From assembly GCF_009811555.1 (NCBI RefSeq), contig NZ_BLIN01000005.1:2923501-2987500 (forward strand): a stretch of 64,000 nt of DNA, written 5' to 3'. The notes under the pieces were generated by a model, which searched no databases, had not been told where the DNA came from, and saw only the letters and a program-made list of their open reading frames with translations. Below are positions 52,042-60,989 of this stretch, one piece after another (the stretch's first letter is position 1; the number at the start of each line of letters is the position of its first letter). The DNA comes from Streptomyces caniferus (lineage in GTDB: Bacteria > Actinomycetota > Actinomycetes > Streptomycetales > Streptomycetaceae). The position numbers and the translations under genes were made by a program.

Positions 52042-55000
52042 TTACGCCGCGCCCTCCGCCTGTGCCACCGACGACTCCTCGGCAGCAGCGGTCTTCTTGG
52101 CCGCCGCCTTCTTGGTCGTCGCCTTCTTGGTGGTGGTCTTCTTCGCCGTGGCCTTCTTGGCGGTGGTGGTCTTCTTCGCCGCCGTCTTCTTGGCCGTGGT
52201 CTTCTTCGCCGCGGTCTTCTTGGTGGCGGCCTTCTTGGCCGTCGCCTTCTTCGCGGTCTTCTTCGCCGCGGGCTCCGCCTCCGCCTCGGCACCCTCGACG
52301 GGCTCCGTGACCTCGGCCGGCTCCGGCTCGGTGACCGGCTCGGCCGCAGGCGCCGGCTCGGCGGCCACCACGATCTCGGCGGCCTCCTCGGCGGCCTTGG
52401 GGGCACCCGCCGGAGCGGTCGCCTTACGGGTCGCCCGGCGGCGCGGACGGGCCGGTGCGGGCTCCGCGGCCGGCGCCTCGGCGACCGGCTCCGGGGCCGT
52501 CTCCGGCTCGGCTGCCGGGGCCGGCTCGGCCGGCACCACGATCTCGGCGGCCTCCTCGGCGGCCTTGGGAGCGCCCGCCGGAGCGGACACCTTCCGGCTC
52601 GCCCGACGGCGGCCACGGCCGCGCCCGGCAGCCGCCTCGGCCTCGGCCGGGCTGCTGAACCATTCGTCGGTCCCGTCCACCGCGGGCTGCAGCTCGGCCT
52701 CCGTCACGGCGGCGGGCTCCAGCTCGGGGGCGCCACCGTCCGGCGTCGGCTCGGCGGCCTCGACCTCGTGGACGTGCGGCTCGGCCTGGGCGCCCTTGCC
52801 CTTCTTCTTGCGCTTGCCACCGCCGCCGGCCGTCGTCGGCTGGTCCATGTGGACGATGACGCCGCGGCCGTTGCAGTGCACACACGACTCGGAGAAGGAC
52901 TCCAGCAGCCCCTGGCCGACCCGCTTACGGGTCATCTGGACCAGGCCGAGCGAGGTGACCTCGGCGACCTGGTGCTTCGTCCGGTCCCGGCCCAGGCACT
53001 CCAGCATCCGCCGCAGCACCAGGTCCCGGTTGGACTCCAGCACCATGTCGATGAAGTCGATGACGACGATGCCGCCGAGGTCGCGCAGCCGCAGCTGACG
53101 CACGATCTCCTCGGCCGCCTCCAGGTTGTTCCTGGTGACGGTCTCCTCGAGATTGCCGCCCTGACCGGTGAACTTCCCGGTGTTGACGTCGATCACGATC
53201 ATCGCTTCGGTCTTGTCGATCACCAGCGAACCGCCGCTGGGCAGCCAGACCTTGCGGTCCAGCGCCTTCATCAGCTGCTCGTCGATGCGGTACGTGGCGA
53301 AGACGTCGACGTCCGAAGTCCACTTCTGCAGCCGGTCGGTGAGGTCCGGCGCGACGTGCGCGACATAGCCGTGGATGGTCTGCCACGCCTCGTCACCGCT
53401 GACGATGACCTTGGAGAAGTCCTCGTTGAAGATGTCGCGGACGACCCGGACGGTCATGTCCGGCTCGCCGTAGAGCAGCGACGGGGAGCTGGTCGAAGCG
53501 GCCTTGGCCTTCTTCTGGATCTCCTCCCACTGCGCCTGCAGCCGCTGGACGTCGCGCGCCAGCTCGTCCTCGCTCGCGCCCTCGGCGGCGGTACGCACGA
53601 TGACGCCCGCGTCCTCGGGAACGATCTTCTTGAGGATCTGCTTCAGCCGCGCCCGCTCGGTGTCGGGGAGCTTGCGGCTGATACCGGTCATCGAGCCCTC
53701 GGGCACGTAGACCAGGTAGCGGCCGGGGAGCGAGACCTGGCTGGTGAGCCGGGCGCCCTTGTGGCCGATCGGGTCCTTGGTGACCTGCACCAGCACGGAC
53801 TGGCCGGACTTCAGCGCGGTCTCGATGCGGCGCGGACCGTTGGACATGCCCAGCGCCTCGAAGTTGACCTCGCCGGCGTACAGCACGGCGTTGCGGCCCT
53901 TGCCGATGTCGACGAAGGCGGCCTCCATCGACGGCAGGACGTTCTGCACCTTGCCGAGGTAGACATTGCCGACGTACGAGGTCGCCTGCTCCTTGTTGAC
54001 GAAGTGCTCGACGAGCACGTTGTCCTCGAGGACGCCGATCTGCGTGCGCTCGCCGCTCTGGCGGACGACCATCACCCGCTCGACGGCCTCGCGGCGGGCG
54101 AGGAACTCCGCCTCGGTGATGATCGGCACCCGGCGGCGGCCCTGCTCGCGACCTTCGCGGCGGCGCTGCTTCTTGGCCTCCAGGCGCGTCGACCCCTTGA
54201 TCGACTGCACCTCGTCGGCGCTGGTGCTCTCGTCCTTCTTACGGGGCTCGCGGACCTTGACGACCGTGCGCTCCGGGTCGTCGGTGCCGTTGGCCTCGGG
54301 CTCGCCGGCGTCACCGGTGCGACGGCGGCGGCGACGGCGCCGGCGGCTGCTGCTGGAGCCGCCGCCCGACTGGTCCTCGGCTTCCTCCTCCGCCTCGGGC
54401 TGCTCGTCGGCGTCCTCGGGCTCGGCCTGCGCGCTCTCCCGCTCCTCGGCACCGTGGCCCTCGGCGGGCTGCTCGTCGGCACCCTCGGCGGACTCACCAC
54501 GACGGCGGCGACGGCCACCACGGCGGCGGCGGCGCGAGGGGCGGTCGCCGGACTCGTCCTCGCCCTGGCCGCTCTCGGCCTGCTCGGTCTCCGGCTCGGC
54601 CACTGCTTCGGCTTCTTCTGCCTCCGGCTCCTCCACGGGGGCGGCGGACACCTGCTCGGGCTCGGCCGGGGCGCCACGGCGGCGACGGCGGCGTGCACCG
54701 GCGGCGGGCTGCTCCTCCACGGCCGGCTCGGCCGCGGTCTCCTCCTGGCGGGCCGCGGCGTGGGCGGCGGCCGCGGTCTCCGGCGTCTGGAACATCGGCT
54801 CGGTGAAGACCGGCGCCTGGAAGACGGCGGTCGGGGGCCGCTGCGCCCGGCGGCGGCCGCGCTGCGGCGCCTCCTTGGCGGGCTCCTCCTCGGCGCGGGG
54901 CGCCTCGGCGACGGGCTCGGCGGCACGCTCACCACGGCGGCGCGCCCGGCGGCGGGGGGCCTCGGCGGTCTCGGTCTCGGCGGCCGGGGCCTGCTCGGGC

Positions 55001-55851
55001 TCCGCCTCCGTGACCTCCTCGGCGGCCTCCGGGGCGCCCGAGGGCGCGGTGGCCTTACGGGTGGCACGGCGGCGCGCCCGGGCCGGCTTGGCGTCCTCGG
55101 CGGGGGCCGGGGCCTCCTCGGCGACGGGGGCCGGGGCCTCCTCGGCGACGGGGGCCGGGGCCTCCTCGGCGACGGGTGCGGCGGGCTCGACGCTCTCGGC
55201 GGCGGCCGCGTCGGCGTCGCTCGCCTGCGGGGTGCCGGCCGGAGCGGTGACCTTGCGGGTCGCCCGGCGGCGGGTACGGCGCGGTGCGGCGTCCTCGGTC
55301 TCCTCGGCGGCGGCCGGGGCGGCAGCGGGCTGCGCGGCGGGCGCGGTCTCCTCGACGGCGGCCGGTTCCTGAACCGCCTCGGCGGGGGCCTCGGCCTGCG
55401 GGGAGCCGGCGGGGGCAGTGACCTTGCGGGTGGCCCGGCGGCGGCCGCGGCGCGGCGCGGCGTCCTCGGCCTGCGGCGTCTCGGTGGCGGCCGCGGGGGT
55501 TTCGGCGGCGGGTTCGGCGGGTGCCTCGGCCGGCTCGCCGTCGGCCGGCTGCGGGGCCCCGGCCGGGGAGGTGACCTTGCGGGTCGCGCGGCGGCGAGAG
55601 CGGGCGGGCTTGGCCTCGTCCCCGGTGGTGACCGCGGAGGCGGTGGTCTCCTCGTCGAGGGCCGGATCGGCCACGGGCGCGGTGGCCTCGGTGCTCACCA
55701 CCTCGGCCTCGACGGCGCCCTCGGCCACCGGAGGACCGGCCGGCCGGGAAGCCGCACGGCGCCTGCGGCGCGGCGGCAGTGTGTCGCTGGGTGAGTGATT
55801 GTCGTCGGCGCCACGGTCCTGGGACTGCGTGGGCTCAATGGGCTCGAGCAT
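52042..55851 (-). CDS. rne: Ribonuclease E/G family protein (RNase ES)
   Basis: A 1269-residue endoribonuclease for mRNA decay and rRNA/tRNA processing. The catalytic core lies near residues 585-1000: an S1 domain (ATSYVGNVYLGKVQNVLPSM), the 5' sensor and RNase H-like part, the active-site aspartates in MIVIDVNTGKF and GGIVVIDFIDM, and the zinc-link ESCVHCNGRG. Unlike E. coli RNase E, long low-complexity arms lie on both sides. The N-terminal arm has four RRRATRKVTAPAG-type boxes (near residues 86, 137, 194, 260), three tandem VAEEAPAP units and Arg tracts. The C-terminal arm has two more boxes and a 70-residue Lys/Ala/Thr tail. The arms may hold RNA or partner-binding sites. Confidence 0.95.
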   Translation of the reverse strand: MLEPIEPTQSQDRGADDNHSPSDTLPPRRRRRAASRPAGPPVAEGAVEAEVVSTEATAPVADPALDEETTASAVTTGDEAKPARSRRRATRKVTSPAGAPQPADGEPAEAPAEPAAETPAAATETPQAEDAAPRRGRRRATRKVTAPAGSPQAEAPAEAVQEPAAVEETAPAAQPAAAPAAAEETEDAAPRRTRRRATRKVTAPAGTPQASDADAAAAESVEPAAPVAEEAPAPVAEEAPAPVAEEAPAPAEDAKPARARRRATRKATAPSGAPEAAEEVTEAEPEQAPAAETETAEAPRRRARRRGERAAEPVAEAPRAEEEPAKEAPQRGRRRAQRPPTAVFQAPVFTEPMFQTPETAAAAHAAARQEETAAEPAVEEQPAAGARRRRRRGAPAEPEQVSAAPVEEPEAEEAEAVAEPETEQAESGQGEDESGDRPSRRRRRGGRRRRRGESAEGADEQPAEGHGAEERESAQAEPEDADEQPEAEEEAEDQSGGGSSSSRRRRRRRRRTGDAGEPEANGTDDPERTVVKVREPRKKDESTSADEVQSIKGSTRLEAKKQRRREGREQGRRRVPIITEAEFLARREAVERVMVVRQSGERTQIGVLEDNVLVEHFVNKEQATSYVGNVYLGKVQNVLPSMEAAFVDIGKGRNAVLYAGEVNFEALGMSNGPRRIETALKSGQSVLVQVTKDPIGHKGARLTSQVSLPGRYLVYVPEGSMTGISRKLPDTERARLKQILKKIVPEDAGVIVRTAAEGASEDELARDVQRLQAQWEEIQKKAKAASTSSPSLLYGEPDMTVRVVRDIFNEDFSKVIVSGDEAWQTIHGYVAHVAPDLTDRLQKWTSDVDVFATYRIDEQLMKALDRKVWLPSGGSLVIDKTEAMIVIDVNTGKFTGQGGNLEETVTRNNLEAAEEIVRQLRLRDLGGIVVIDFIDMVLESNRDLVLRRMLECLGRDRTKHQVAEVTSLGLVQMTRKRVGQGLLESFSESCVHCNGRGVIVHMDQPTTAGGGGKRKKKGKGAQAEPHVHEVEAAEPTPDGGAPELEPAAVTEAELQPAVDGTDEWFSSPAEAEAAAGRGRGRRRASRKVSAPAGAPKAAEEAAEIVVPAEPAPAAEPETAPEPVAEAPAAEPAPARPRRRATRKATAPAGAPKAAEEAAEIVVAAEPAPAAEPVTEPEPAEVTEPVEGAEAEAEPAAKKTAKKATAKKAATKKTAAKKTTAKKTAAKKTTTAKKATAKKTTTKKATTKKAAAKKTAAAEESSVAQAEGAA
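52366..52700 (-). repeat. 168-bp in-frame direct repeat in the rne C-terminal arm
   Basis: The segment encoding GAPKAAEEAAEIVV and the preceding Arg-rich box occurs twice, offset by 168 bases (56 codons). CACCACGATCTCGGCGGCCT begins near 52366 and again near 52534. Confidence 0.75.
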
Positions 55852-56071
55852 GCGGGCGGTTCTCCCGTCACGCTCCCGGGCGCCGCGCCTGATTCCGGCG
55901 GCGGTCCGCGTGATGAGCGCGGGCCCGCTGTCCGGGGCGTGGGCGCCGCACGGGAGCTGTCGTCTCGCTCGCCGGTCCCCGTAGGGCAGGGACCGGCGAA
56001 AGTCTCCTGGTCAGTGCGTCTGCCGGACCGGGGTGGCTCCCTGGCTGATCGGCGACGCGACGACGGCGGTC

Positions 56072-56872
56072 CTACGCAGTACCTTCCCCGGCTGCCGGGG
56101 AGGCCCCACTCGTCGCCTTCGCGGCACTCAGCCCGGCGGCCGTGGGTGGGGCGGCCGTGGCAGCGTCGCGGTCGGGCGCTAGCGGGTCAGTCACCGCGCC
56201 GGTCTCCTCATCGAGCAGCCCCTGCGCCAGCCTGGTCACCGCTGCGGGGACCGGCGGCGCCAGGTCGGCCGTAGCTCGGAGGCCGGACAGGACGTCGTCG
56301 GGTCGAACGGCAGGTGTCAGATGCCGAACAACCAGCCGCAGTATCGCACAGGCTTTGCCGTCGGGCCTATCGCTGTCGTGGCCGGCGGCCTCCAGACGCG
56401 CCACAGCGGCTCGCGCGTCGAAGGTCCGGATGCCGTTTTTCGTACGCCGCTCGACCTGCACCTCGTCCGCGGCGAGGAACGCCTCGACGGCGCGCTCGGC
56501 CGTCTGCGCCTCGACCCCGTCGAGCCGGATCTCCCAGACCGAGGCCTGGAGCCGGTCGGCCAGGCCGCTGGTGCGGGCCTCGACCGCGTCGGTCACATCG
56601 AGTCCGTCCGGCAGCGACTCGTCGAGGAGGGCGCGCAGGGTTTCCGGATCGCGGTGCGCGGCGAGCTGGATCTCCAGATACTCGGCCTCGCTGCCCGTAC
56701 CGGTCGGGGCGGCGTTGGCGTACGACACCTTGGGGTGCGGGGTGAAGCCCGCGGAATAGGCCATGGGGACCTCGGCGCGGCGCAGCGCCCGCTCGAAAGC
56801 GCGCTGGAAGTCGCGGTGGCTGGTGAACCGGAGGCGGCCGCGCTTGGTGTAGCGCAGTCGGATGCGCTGCAC
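56072..56872 (-). CDS. TIGR03936 family radical-SAM-associated protein (DUF2344)
   Basis: At least 266 residues from the GTG at 56872, reading VQRIRLRYTKRGRLRFTSHR, the DUF2344 opening. It continues GFTPHPKVSYANAAPTGTGS, the most conserved block of the family. Such proteins accompany TIGR03960 radical SAM enzymes and in some bacteria are fused to them; the reaction is unknown. The GTG has no ribosome-binding site. A CTG 14 codons upstream (56914) has AAGGA ten bases before it and would add LGKRQPEGPPPAPA, so the true start may be CTG. It follows the Trp-rich gene closely, and rne lies downstream. Confidence 0.9.
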   Translation of the reverse strand: MQRIRLRYTKRGRLRFTSHRDFQRAFERALRRAEVPMAYSAGFTPHPKVSYANAAPTGTGSEAEYLEIQLAAHRDPETLRALLDESLPDGLDVTDAVEARTSGLADRLQASVWEIRLDGVEAQTAERAVEAFLAADEVQVERRTKNGIRTFDARAAVARLEAAGHDSDRPDGKACAILRLVVRHLTPAVRPDDVLSGLRATADLAPPVPAAVTRLAQGLLDEETGAVTDPLAPDRDAATAAPPTAAGLSAAKATSGASPAAGEGTA

Positions 56873-56920
56873 CGCCGGTGCGGGCGGCGGGCCTTCGGGC
56901 TGTCGCTTGCCCAGTGTCGT

Positions 56921-58105
56921 TCAGTCCTTCGTGAGTGCGGTCGTACTGCTACCTAGAGTACGTGTCCCGGGAGCGCCCGGTTCCCGCCGGGGCTGCGCAG
57001 CGACCGCCCGCCGGGACTTCGCGGGGGCGCCGAACAGCGCCCGCCGGATCTCCCTGCGGGTCTGCCGCACGGTCTCGCGGGCGGTGCGCAGCGCCTGCCG
57101 GACCGGCCGCCAGATGCCGTCCCGGAGGCCGTGCCCGAGGGGGGTGAGCACGCTGCGGTAGGCCCAGCGCAGCGGTTCGACCAGGAGCCACCGCAGGACC
57201 GTGGCGAGGAACCGGCCGAGGGCCCGCGAGACGATCCCGGCGGCCCGCCAGCAGTGCCCGAGCGCCGACCCGGCCTCGCGCACCACCACCGTCACCACCG
57301 CGGCCAGCAGCCGTCCGACGGGCACCAGCACATACCGCCACAGGGTGACCAGCGGGACGACCACGAGCCACCGGACCAGGGTGGCGAGAACGGTGCCGAT
57401 GCCGCGCACCAGCCAGGCGATGCCCCGTCCGACGGGCGTCAGCACATAGGCGTACAGCCACTGGGCGGGGGCCACGACGAGATGGCGGACCAGCCACACC
57501 AGGGCCGCGCCGATCGCCCGGCCCGCGGGTGCCAGCACATACCGCCACAGGGTCACCCACGGCCACACGAACACCGCGCGACCCAGCCACAGCAGGGCCG
57601 CGCCCAGTCCGCGCAGCAGCCAGGCGATGCCGCGCCCCACCGGCGTCAGCACCTGGGCGTACAGCCACTGCGCGGGGAGCACGAGCAGATACCGCACCAG
57701 CCAGGCCACCGCCCTGCCGGCCCCCCGGCCTGCCGGGGCGAGGACGGCGCGCCACAGCCACACCAGCGGGGCGACGACCAGCGTGCGCCAGATCCACCCG
57801 AGCGGGAGCACGACCAGGGTGCGCCAGGTCCAGGCGACGGGGACCACCACGAGGGTGCGCCAGGCCCAGGCCACGGGGCGGACCACGACGGTGTGCCAGA
57901 GCCGGGCGAGGCCGCGGCCGAGGGGGCGCAGCACGCTCCGGTCGACGGCCCGGCCGGCGGCGGTCAGCGCGTCCCACACCAGGCGCACGGGTATCACGAG
58001 CACCAGCACCACGATCCGCACCGGGATGCGGACCACTTGGGTCACACAGCCCTCACCCGGCTCGTAGCGGGCGGGCGCCCGCCGGTCCGTCTCCATGGGC
58101 TCCAT
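56921..58105 (-). CDS. Trp/Arg/Val-rich internally repeated protein, unknown function
   Basis: A 394-residue protein with GGGGGAGG five bases before the ATG. Residues 23-325 are built from related units of about 12 residues with a Pro, then Trp, then Trp-Arg: VVRPVAWAWRTLV, VVPVAWTWRTLV, VLPLGWIWRTLV, VAPLVWLWRAVL. Longer ones contain PAQWLYAYVLTPVGRGIAWL. A block of about 69 residues starting at 143 is repeated from 212. The units are hydrophobic with regular Arg, so they could be amphipathic or re-entrant membrane helices rather than plain transmembrane spans. The C-terminus is a basic helix (RETVRQTRREIRRALFG) and a polar tail. I do not recognise a family. It sits inside the TIGR03960-TIGR03936 cluster. 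Confidence 0.8.
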   Translation of the reverse strand: MEPMETDRRAPARYEPGEGCVTQVVRIPVRIVVLVLVIPVRLVWDALTAAGRAVDRSVLRPLGRGLARLWHTVVVRPVAWAWRTLVVVPVAWTWRTLVVLPLGWIWRTLVVAPLVWLWRAVLAPAGRGAGRAVAWLVRYLLVLPAQWLYAQVLTPVGRGIAWLLRGLGAALLWLGRAVFVWPWVTLWRYVLAPAGRAIGAALVWLVRHLVVAPAQWLYAYVLTPVGRGIAWLVRGIGTVLATLVRWLVVVPLVTLWRYVLVPVGRLLAAVVTVVVREAGSALGHCWRAAGIVSRALGRFLATVLRWLLVEPLRWAYRSVLTPLGHGLRDGIWRPVRQALRTARETVRQTRREIRRALFGAPAKSRRAVAAQPRREPGAPGTRTLGSSTTALTKD

Positions 58106-58217
58106 CGGGCCCTCCCCCTTGGTGTTCTTGTCCGGCCGGCTCGTGCGGCCGGTTCGTCCTGCCGGCCCGGTGCCCGCGCGTCCCGTGGCGGTCCGGGGCG
58201 TGCCCCGTGGCGCCCCG

Positions 58218-58251
58218 GACGTGCCGGTGCGGCTGACGTGCCGGTGCGGCT
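58218..58251. repeat. Exact 17-bp tandem duplication
   Basis: GACGTGCCGGTGCGGCT occurs at 58218-58234 and 58235-58251. The second copy reaches into the stop codon of the GNAT gene. Confidence 0.9.
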
Positions 58252-58804
58252 ACTGTCCGGTGGCGGTCGCGGGGGCGTGGATCCAGTAGCGCAGCCGCTC
58301 GCCCCGCTGGTCCTCGAAGATCCCGCCGCAGGCCTCGATGACCCTACGCGAGCCGGTGTTGGTGTGGTCGCAGGTGACCAGCACCGGGTCGATGCCCAGT
58401 TCGTGACGGGCGATCGGCAGTGCGGCGCGCAGCATGGCGGTGGCATGGCCGCGGCGGCGGGCGCCGGGGCGCACGGCGTAGCCGATATGGCCGCCGTAGT
58501 GGAGGAGTTCGTCGGTGAGGCGGTGCCGGAACGTGACCCGCCCCAGGTAGCTGCCGTCCGCCACCCACCACCGGGTGGTCCTGGGGACCACGCCGTCGGG
58601 GCGTTCCTCGTCCGGTGTGCCGCCGACCATGTCGACGTACTCGGCGAATCCCGCCGCGGTCGGCCAACGGGTGGCCCAAGTGCTCAGCTCGCGGGCGAGG
58701 TTGGAGTAAGGAACCTGCTCCGCGCCATCGGCACGGAACTCCTCCATCGCGGCGAGGAACGAGTCATGGACGGCAACGGTGGGGGCGATGAGCTGCGGCG
58801 ACAT
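58250..58804 (-). CDS. GNAT family N-acetyltransferase
   Basis: A 184-residue acetyltransferase. The acetyl-CoA-binding loop is IGYAVRPGARRRGHATAMLR (the R-x-x-G-x-A motif). WVADGSYLGRVTFRHRLTDE precedes it, and VTCDHTNTGSRRVIEACGGI follows, as in GNATs of the RimJ/YjdJ type. The substrate is unknown. It lies between the TIGR03960 gene (78 bases upstream) and the Trp-rich gene, all on one strand. Confidence 0.9.
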   Translation of the reverse strand: MSPQLIAPTVAVHDSFLAAMEEFRADGAEQVPYSNLARELSTWATRWPTAAGFAEYVDMVGGTPDEERPDGVVPRTTRWWVADGSYLGRVTFRHRLTDELLHYGGHIGYAVRPGARRRGHATAMLRAALPIARHELGIDPVLVTCDHTNTGSRRVIEACGGIFEDQRGERLRYWIHAPATATGQ

Positions 58805-58882
58805 CGGCTCATTGTGCGGGAGTACGCCACGGCCCGGCCACCGCGGGGTGCGGGGCCGGGCCGAAGAGGCTTACCGGGAGCG

Positions 58883-60808
58883 CTACTTGACGACGGTCAG
58901 GGGCAGCAGCTTCTTGCCGGTGGGGCCGATCTGGATCTCGGTGTCCATCTGCGGGCAGACGCCGCAGTCGAAGCACGGGGTCCAGCGGCAGTCCTCGACC
59001 TCGGTCTCGTCGAGCGAGTCCTGCCAGTCCTCCCAGAGCCAGTCCTTGTCGAGACCGGAGTCCAGGTGGTCCCAGGGCAGGACCTCCTCGTACTCCCGCT
59101 CGCGGGTGGTGTACCAGGCGACGTCCACGCCGAACGCGGGCAGCGTCTCCTCGGCGGCCTTCATCCAGCGGTCGTAGGAGAAGTGCTCGCGCCAGCCGTC
59201 GAAGCGGCCGCCGCCCTCGTAGACGGCGCGGATGACCGAGCCGACGCGGCGGTCGCCGCGCGAGAGCAGGCCCTCGACGATGCCGGGCTTGCCGTCGTGG
59301 TAGCGGAAGCCGATGGAGCGGCCGTACTTCTTGTCGCCGCGGATCTTGTCCCGGAGCTTTTCGAGACGGGCGTCCGTCTCCTCCGCCGACAGCTGCGGCG
59401 CCCACTGGAAGGGGGTGTGCGGCTTGGGGACGAAGCCGCCGATGGAGACCGTGCAGCGGATGTCGTTCTGCCCGGAGGCCTTGCGGCCCTCGGCGATGAC
59501 CTTGACCGCCATGTCACCGATCTGGAGCACGTCCTCGTCGGTCTCGGTCGGCAGACCGCACATGAAGTAGAGCTTCACCTGCCGCCAGCCGTTGCCGTAG
59601 GCCGTCGAGACGGTCCTGATCAGGTCCTCTTCGGAGACCATCTTGTTGATGACCTTGCGCATCCGCTCCGAGCCGCCCTCGGGCGCGAAGGTCAGACCGG
59701 AGCGACGGCCGTTGCGCGTCAGCTCGTTGGCAAGATCGACGTTGAAGGCGTCGACGCGGGTCGACGGGAGCGACAGACCGATCTTGTCTTCCTCGTACCG
59801 GTCGGCGAGCCCCTTGGCGATGTCGCCGATCTCGGTGTGGTCCGCGGAGGACAGCGACAACAGGCCGACCTCCTCGAATCCCGTGGCCTTCAGCCCCTTG
59901 TCCACCATGTCGCCGATGCCGGTGATGCTTCGCTCCCGTACAGGGCGCGTGATCATGCCGGCCTGGCAGAAACGGCAGCCGCGGGTGCAGCCACGGAAGA
60001 TCTCGACCGACATCCGCTCGTGGACGGTCTCGGCCAGGGGGACGAGCGGCTGCTTGGGGTAGGGCCACTCGTCCAGGTCCATGACGGTGTGCTTGGACAC
60101 CCGCCACGGGACGCCGGAGCGGTTCGGCACGACGCGGGAGATCCGCCCGTCGGCCAGGTACTCGACGTCGTAGAACTTGGGGACGTACACGCTGCCGGTC
60201 TTCGCGAGGCGGAACAGCAGCTCGTCGCGGCCGCCGGGCCGGTCCTCGGCCTTCCAGGCGCGGATGATCTCGGTGATCTCCAGCACCGCCTGCTCGCCGT
60301 CGCCCACGACCGCGCAGTCCAGGAAGTCCGCGATCGGCTCGGGGTTGAAGGCCGCGTGGCCGCCCGCGAGGACGATTGGGTGGTCCTCCGTGCGGTCCTT
60401 GGACTCCATCGGGATACCCGAGAGGTCCAGGGCCGTGAGGAGGTTGGTGTACCCCAGCTCGGTCGAGAAGGAGACGCCGAGCACGTCGAACGCGCCGACG
60501 GGACGGTGCCCGTCGACCGTGAACTGCGGGACGTGGTGCTCGCGCATCAGCGCTTCGAGGTCCGGCCACACGCTGTACGTACGCTCGGCGAGCACGCCCT
60601 CGCGTTCGTTGAGGACCTCGTAGAGGATCATGACGCCCTGGTTGGGCAGACCGACCTCGTAGGCGTCCGGATACATGAGCGACCACCGCACGTCACAGGA
60701 GTCCCAGTCCTTGACGGTGGAGTTCAGCTCACCGCCGACGTACTGAATGGGCTTCTGCACATGCGGGAGCAGGGCCTCGAGCTGCGGGAAGACCGACTCG
60801 GCAGACAT
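58883..60808 (-). CDS. TIGR03960 family B12-binding radical SAM protein
   Basis: A 641-residue protein. The N-terminal cobalamin-binding-like domain is followed by the radical SAM domain with the cluster motif RGCTRGCRFCQAGMI near residue 275. Then come FAPEGGSERMRKVINK and LYFMCGLPTETDED. Near the C-terminus a second Cys group, CFDCGVCPQMD, could bind another cluster. The reaction is unknown; partner TIGR03936 is encoded two genes downstream. The distance from rne suggests that the group may act on RNA or ribosomes, a guess from context only. Confidence 0.93.
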   Translation of the reverse strand: MSAESVFPQLEALLPHVQKPIQYVGGELNSTVKDWDSCDVRWSLMYPDAYEVGLPNQGVMILYEVLNEREGVLAERTYSVWPDLEALMREHHVPQFTVDGHRPVGAFDVLGVSFSTELGYTNLLTALDLSGIPMESKDRTEDHPIVLAGGHAAFNPEPIADFLDCAVVGDGEQAVLEITEIIRAWKAEDRPGGRDELLFRLAKTGSVYVPKFYDVEYLADGRISRVVPNRSGVPWRVSKHTVMDLDEWPYPKQPLVPLAETVHERMSVEIFRGCTRGCRFCQAGMITRPVRERSITGIGDMVDKGLKATGFEEVGLLSLSSADHTEIGDIAKGLADRYEEDKIGLSLPSTRVDAFNVDLANELTRNGRRSGLTFAPEGGSERMRKVINKMVSEEDLIRTVSTAYGNGWRQVKLYFMCGLPTETDEDVLQIGDMAVKVIAEGRKASGQNDIRCTVSIGGFVPKPHTPFQWAPQLSAEETDARLEKLRDKIRGDKKYGRSIGFRYHDGKPGIVEGLLSRGDRRVGSVIRAVYEGGGRFDGWREHFSYDRWMKAAEETLPAFGVDVAWYTTREREYEEVLPWDHLDSGLDKDWLWEDWQDSLDETEVEDCRWTPCFDCGVCPQMDTEIQIGPTGKKLLPLTVVK

Positions 60809-60989
60809 CTCGAACCTTCGTGAGCTGGCGGGGGGCGACTCTCAAGCGTAACCGCTCGGAGCGGGCCCCTCGTACGGCGGCCGGACGGCCCGCGACGACG
60901 GCGGACCGGGGCCCGCGCACTGCGCTCCCGGCCGGGGCGGGTCGCCGCCGCGTCGTCGGGGCCGGGGCCGGCGGCCCGACGGCCGGCCG

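Noticed and set aside
52015..55794. A plus-strand open frame of about 1260 codons antisense to rne
   Set aside because: It is a mirror of the Ala/Glu/Arg-rich repeats in very GC-rich DNA: Leu/Gly/Arg-rich with no domain, no ribosome-binding site and the wrong third-base pattern.
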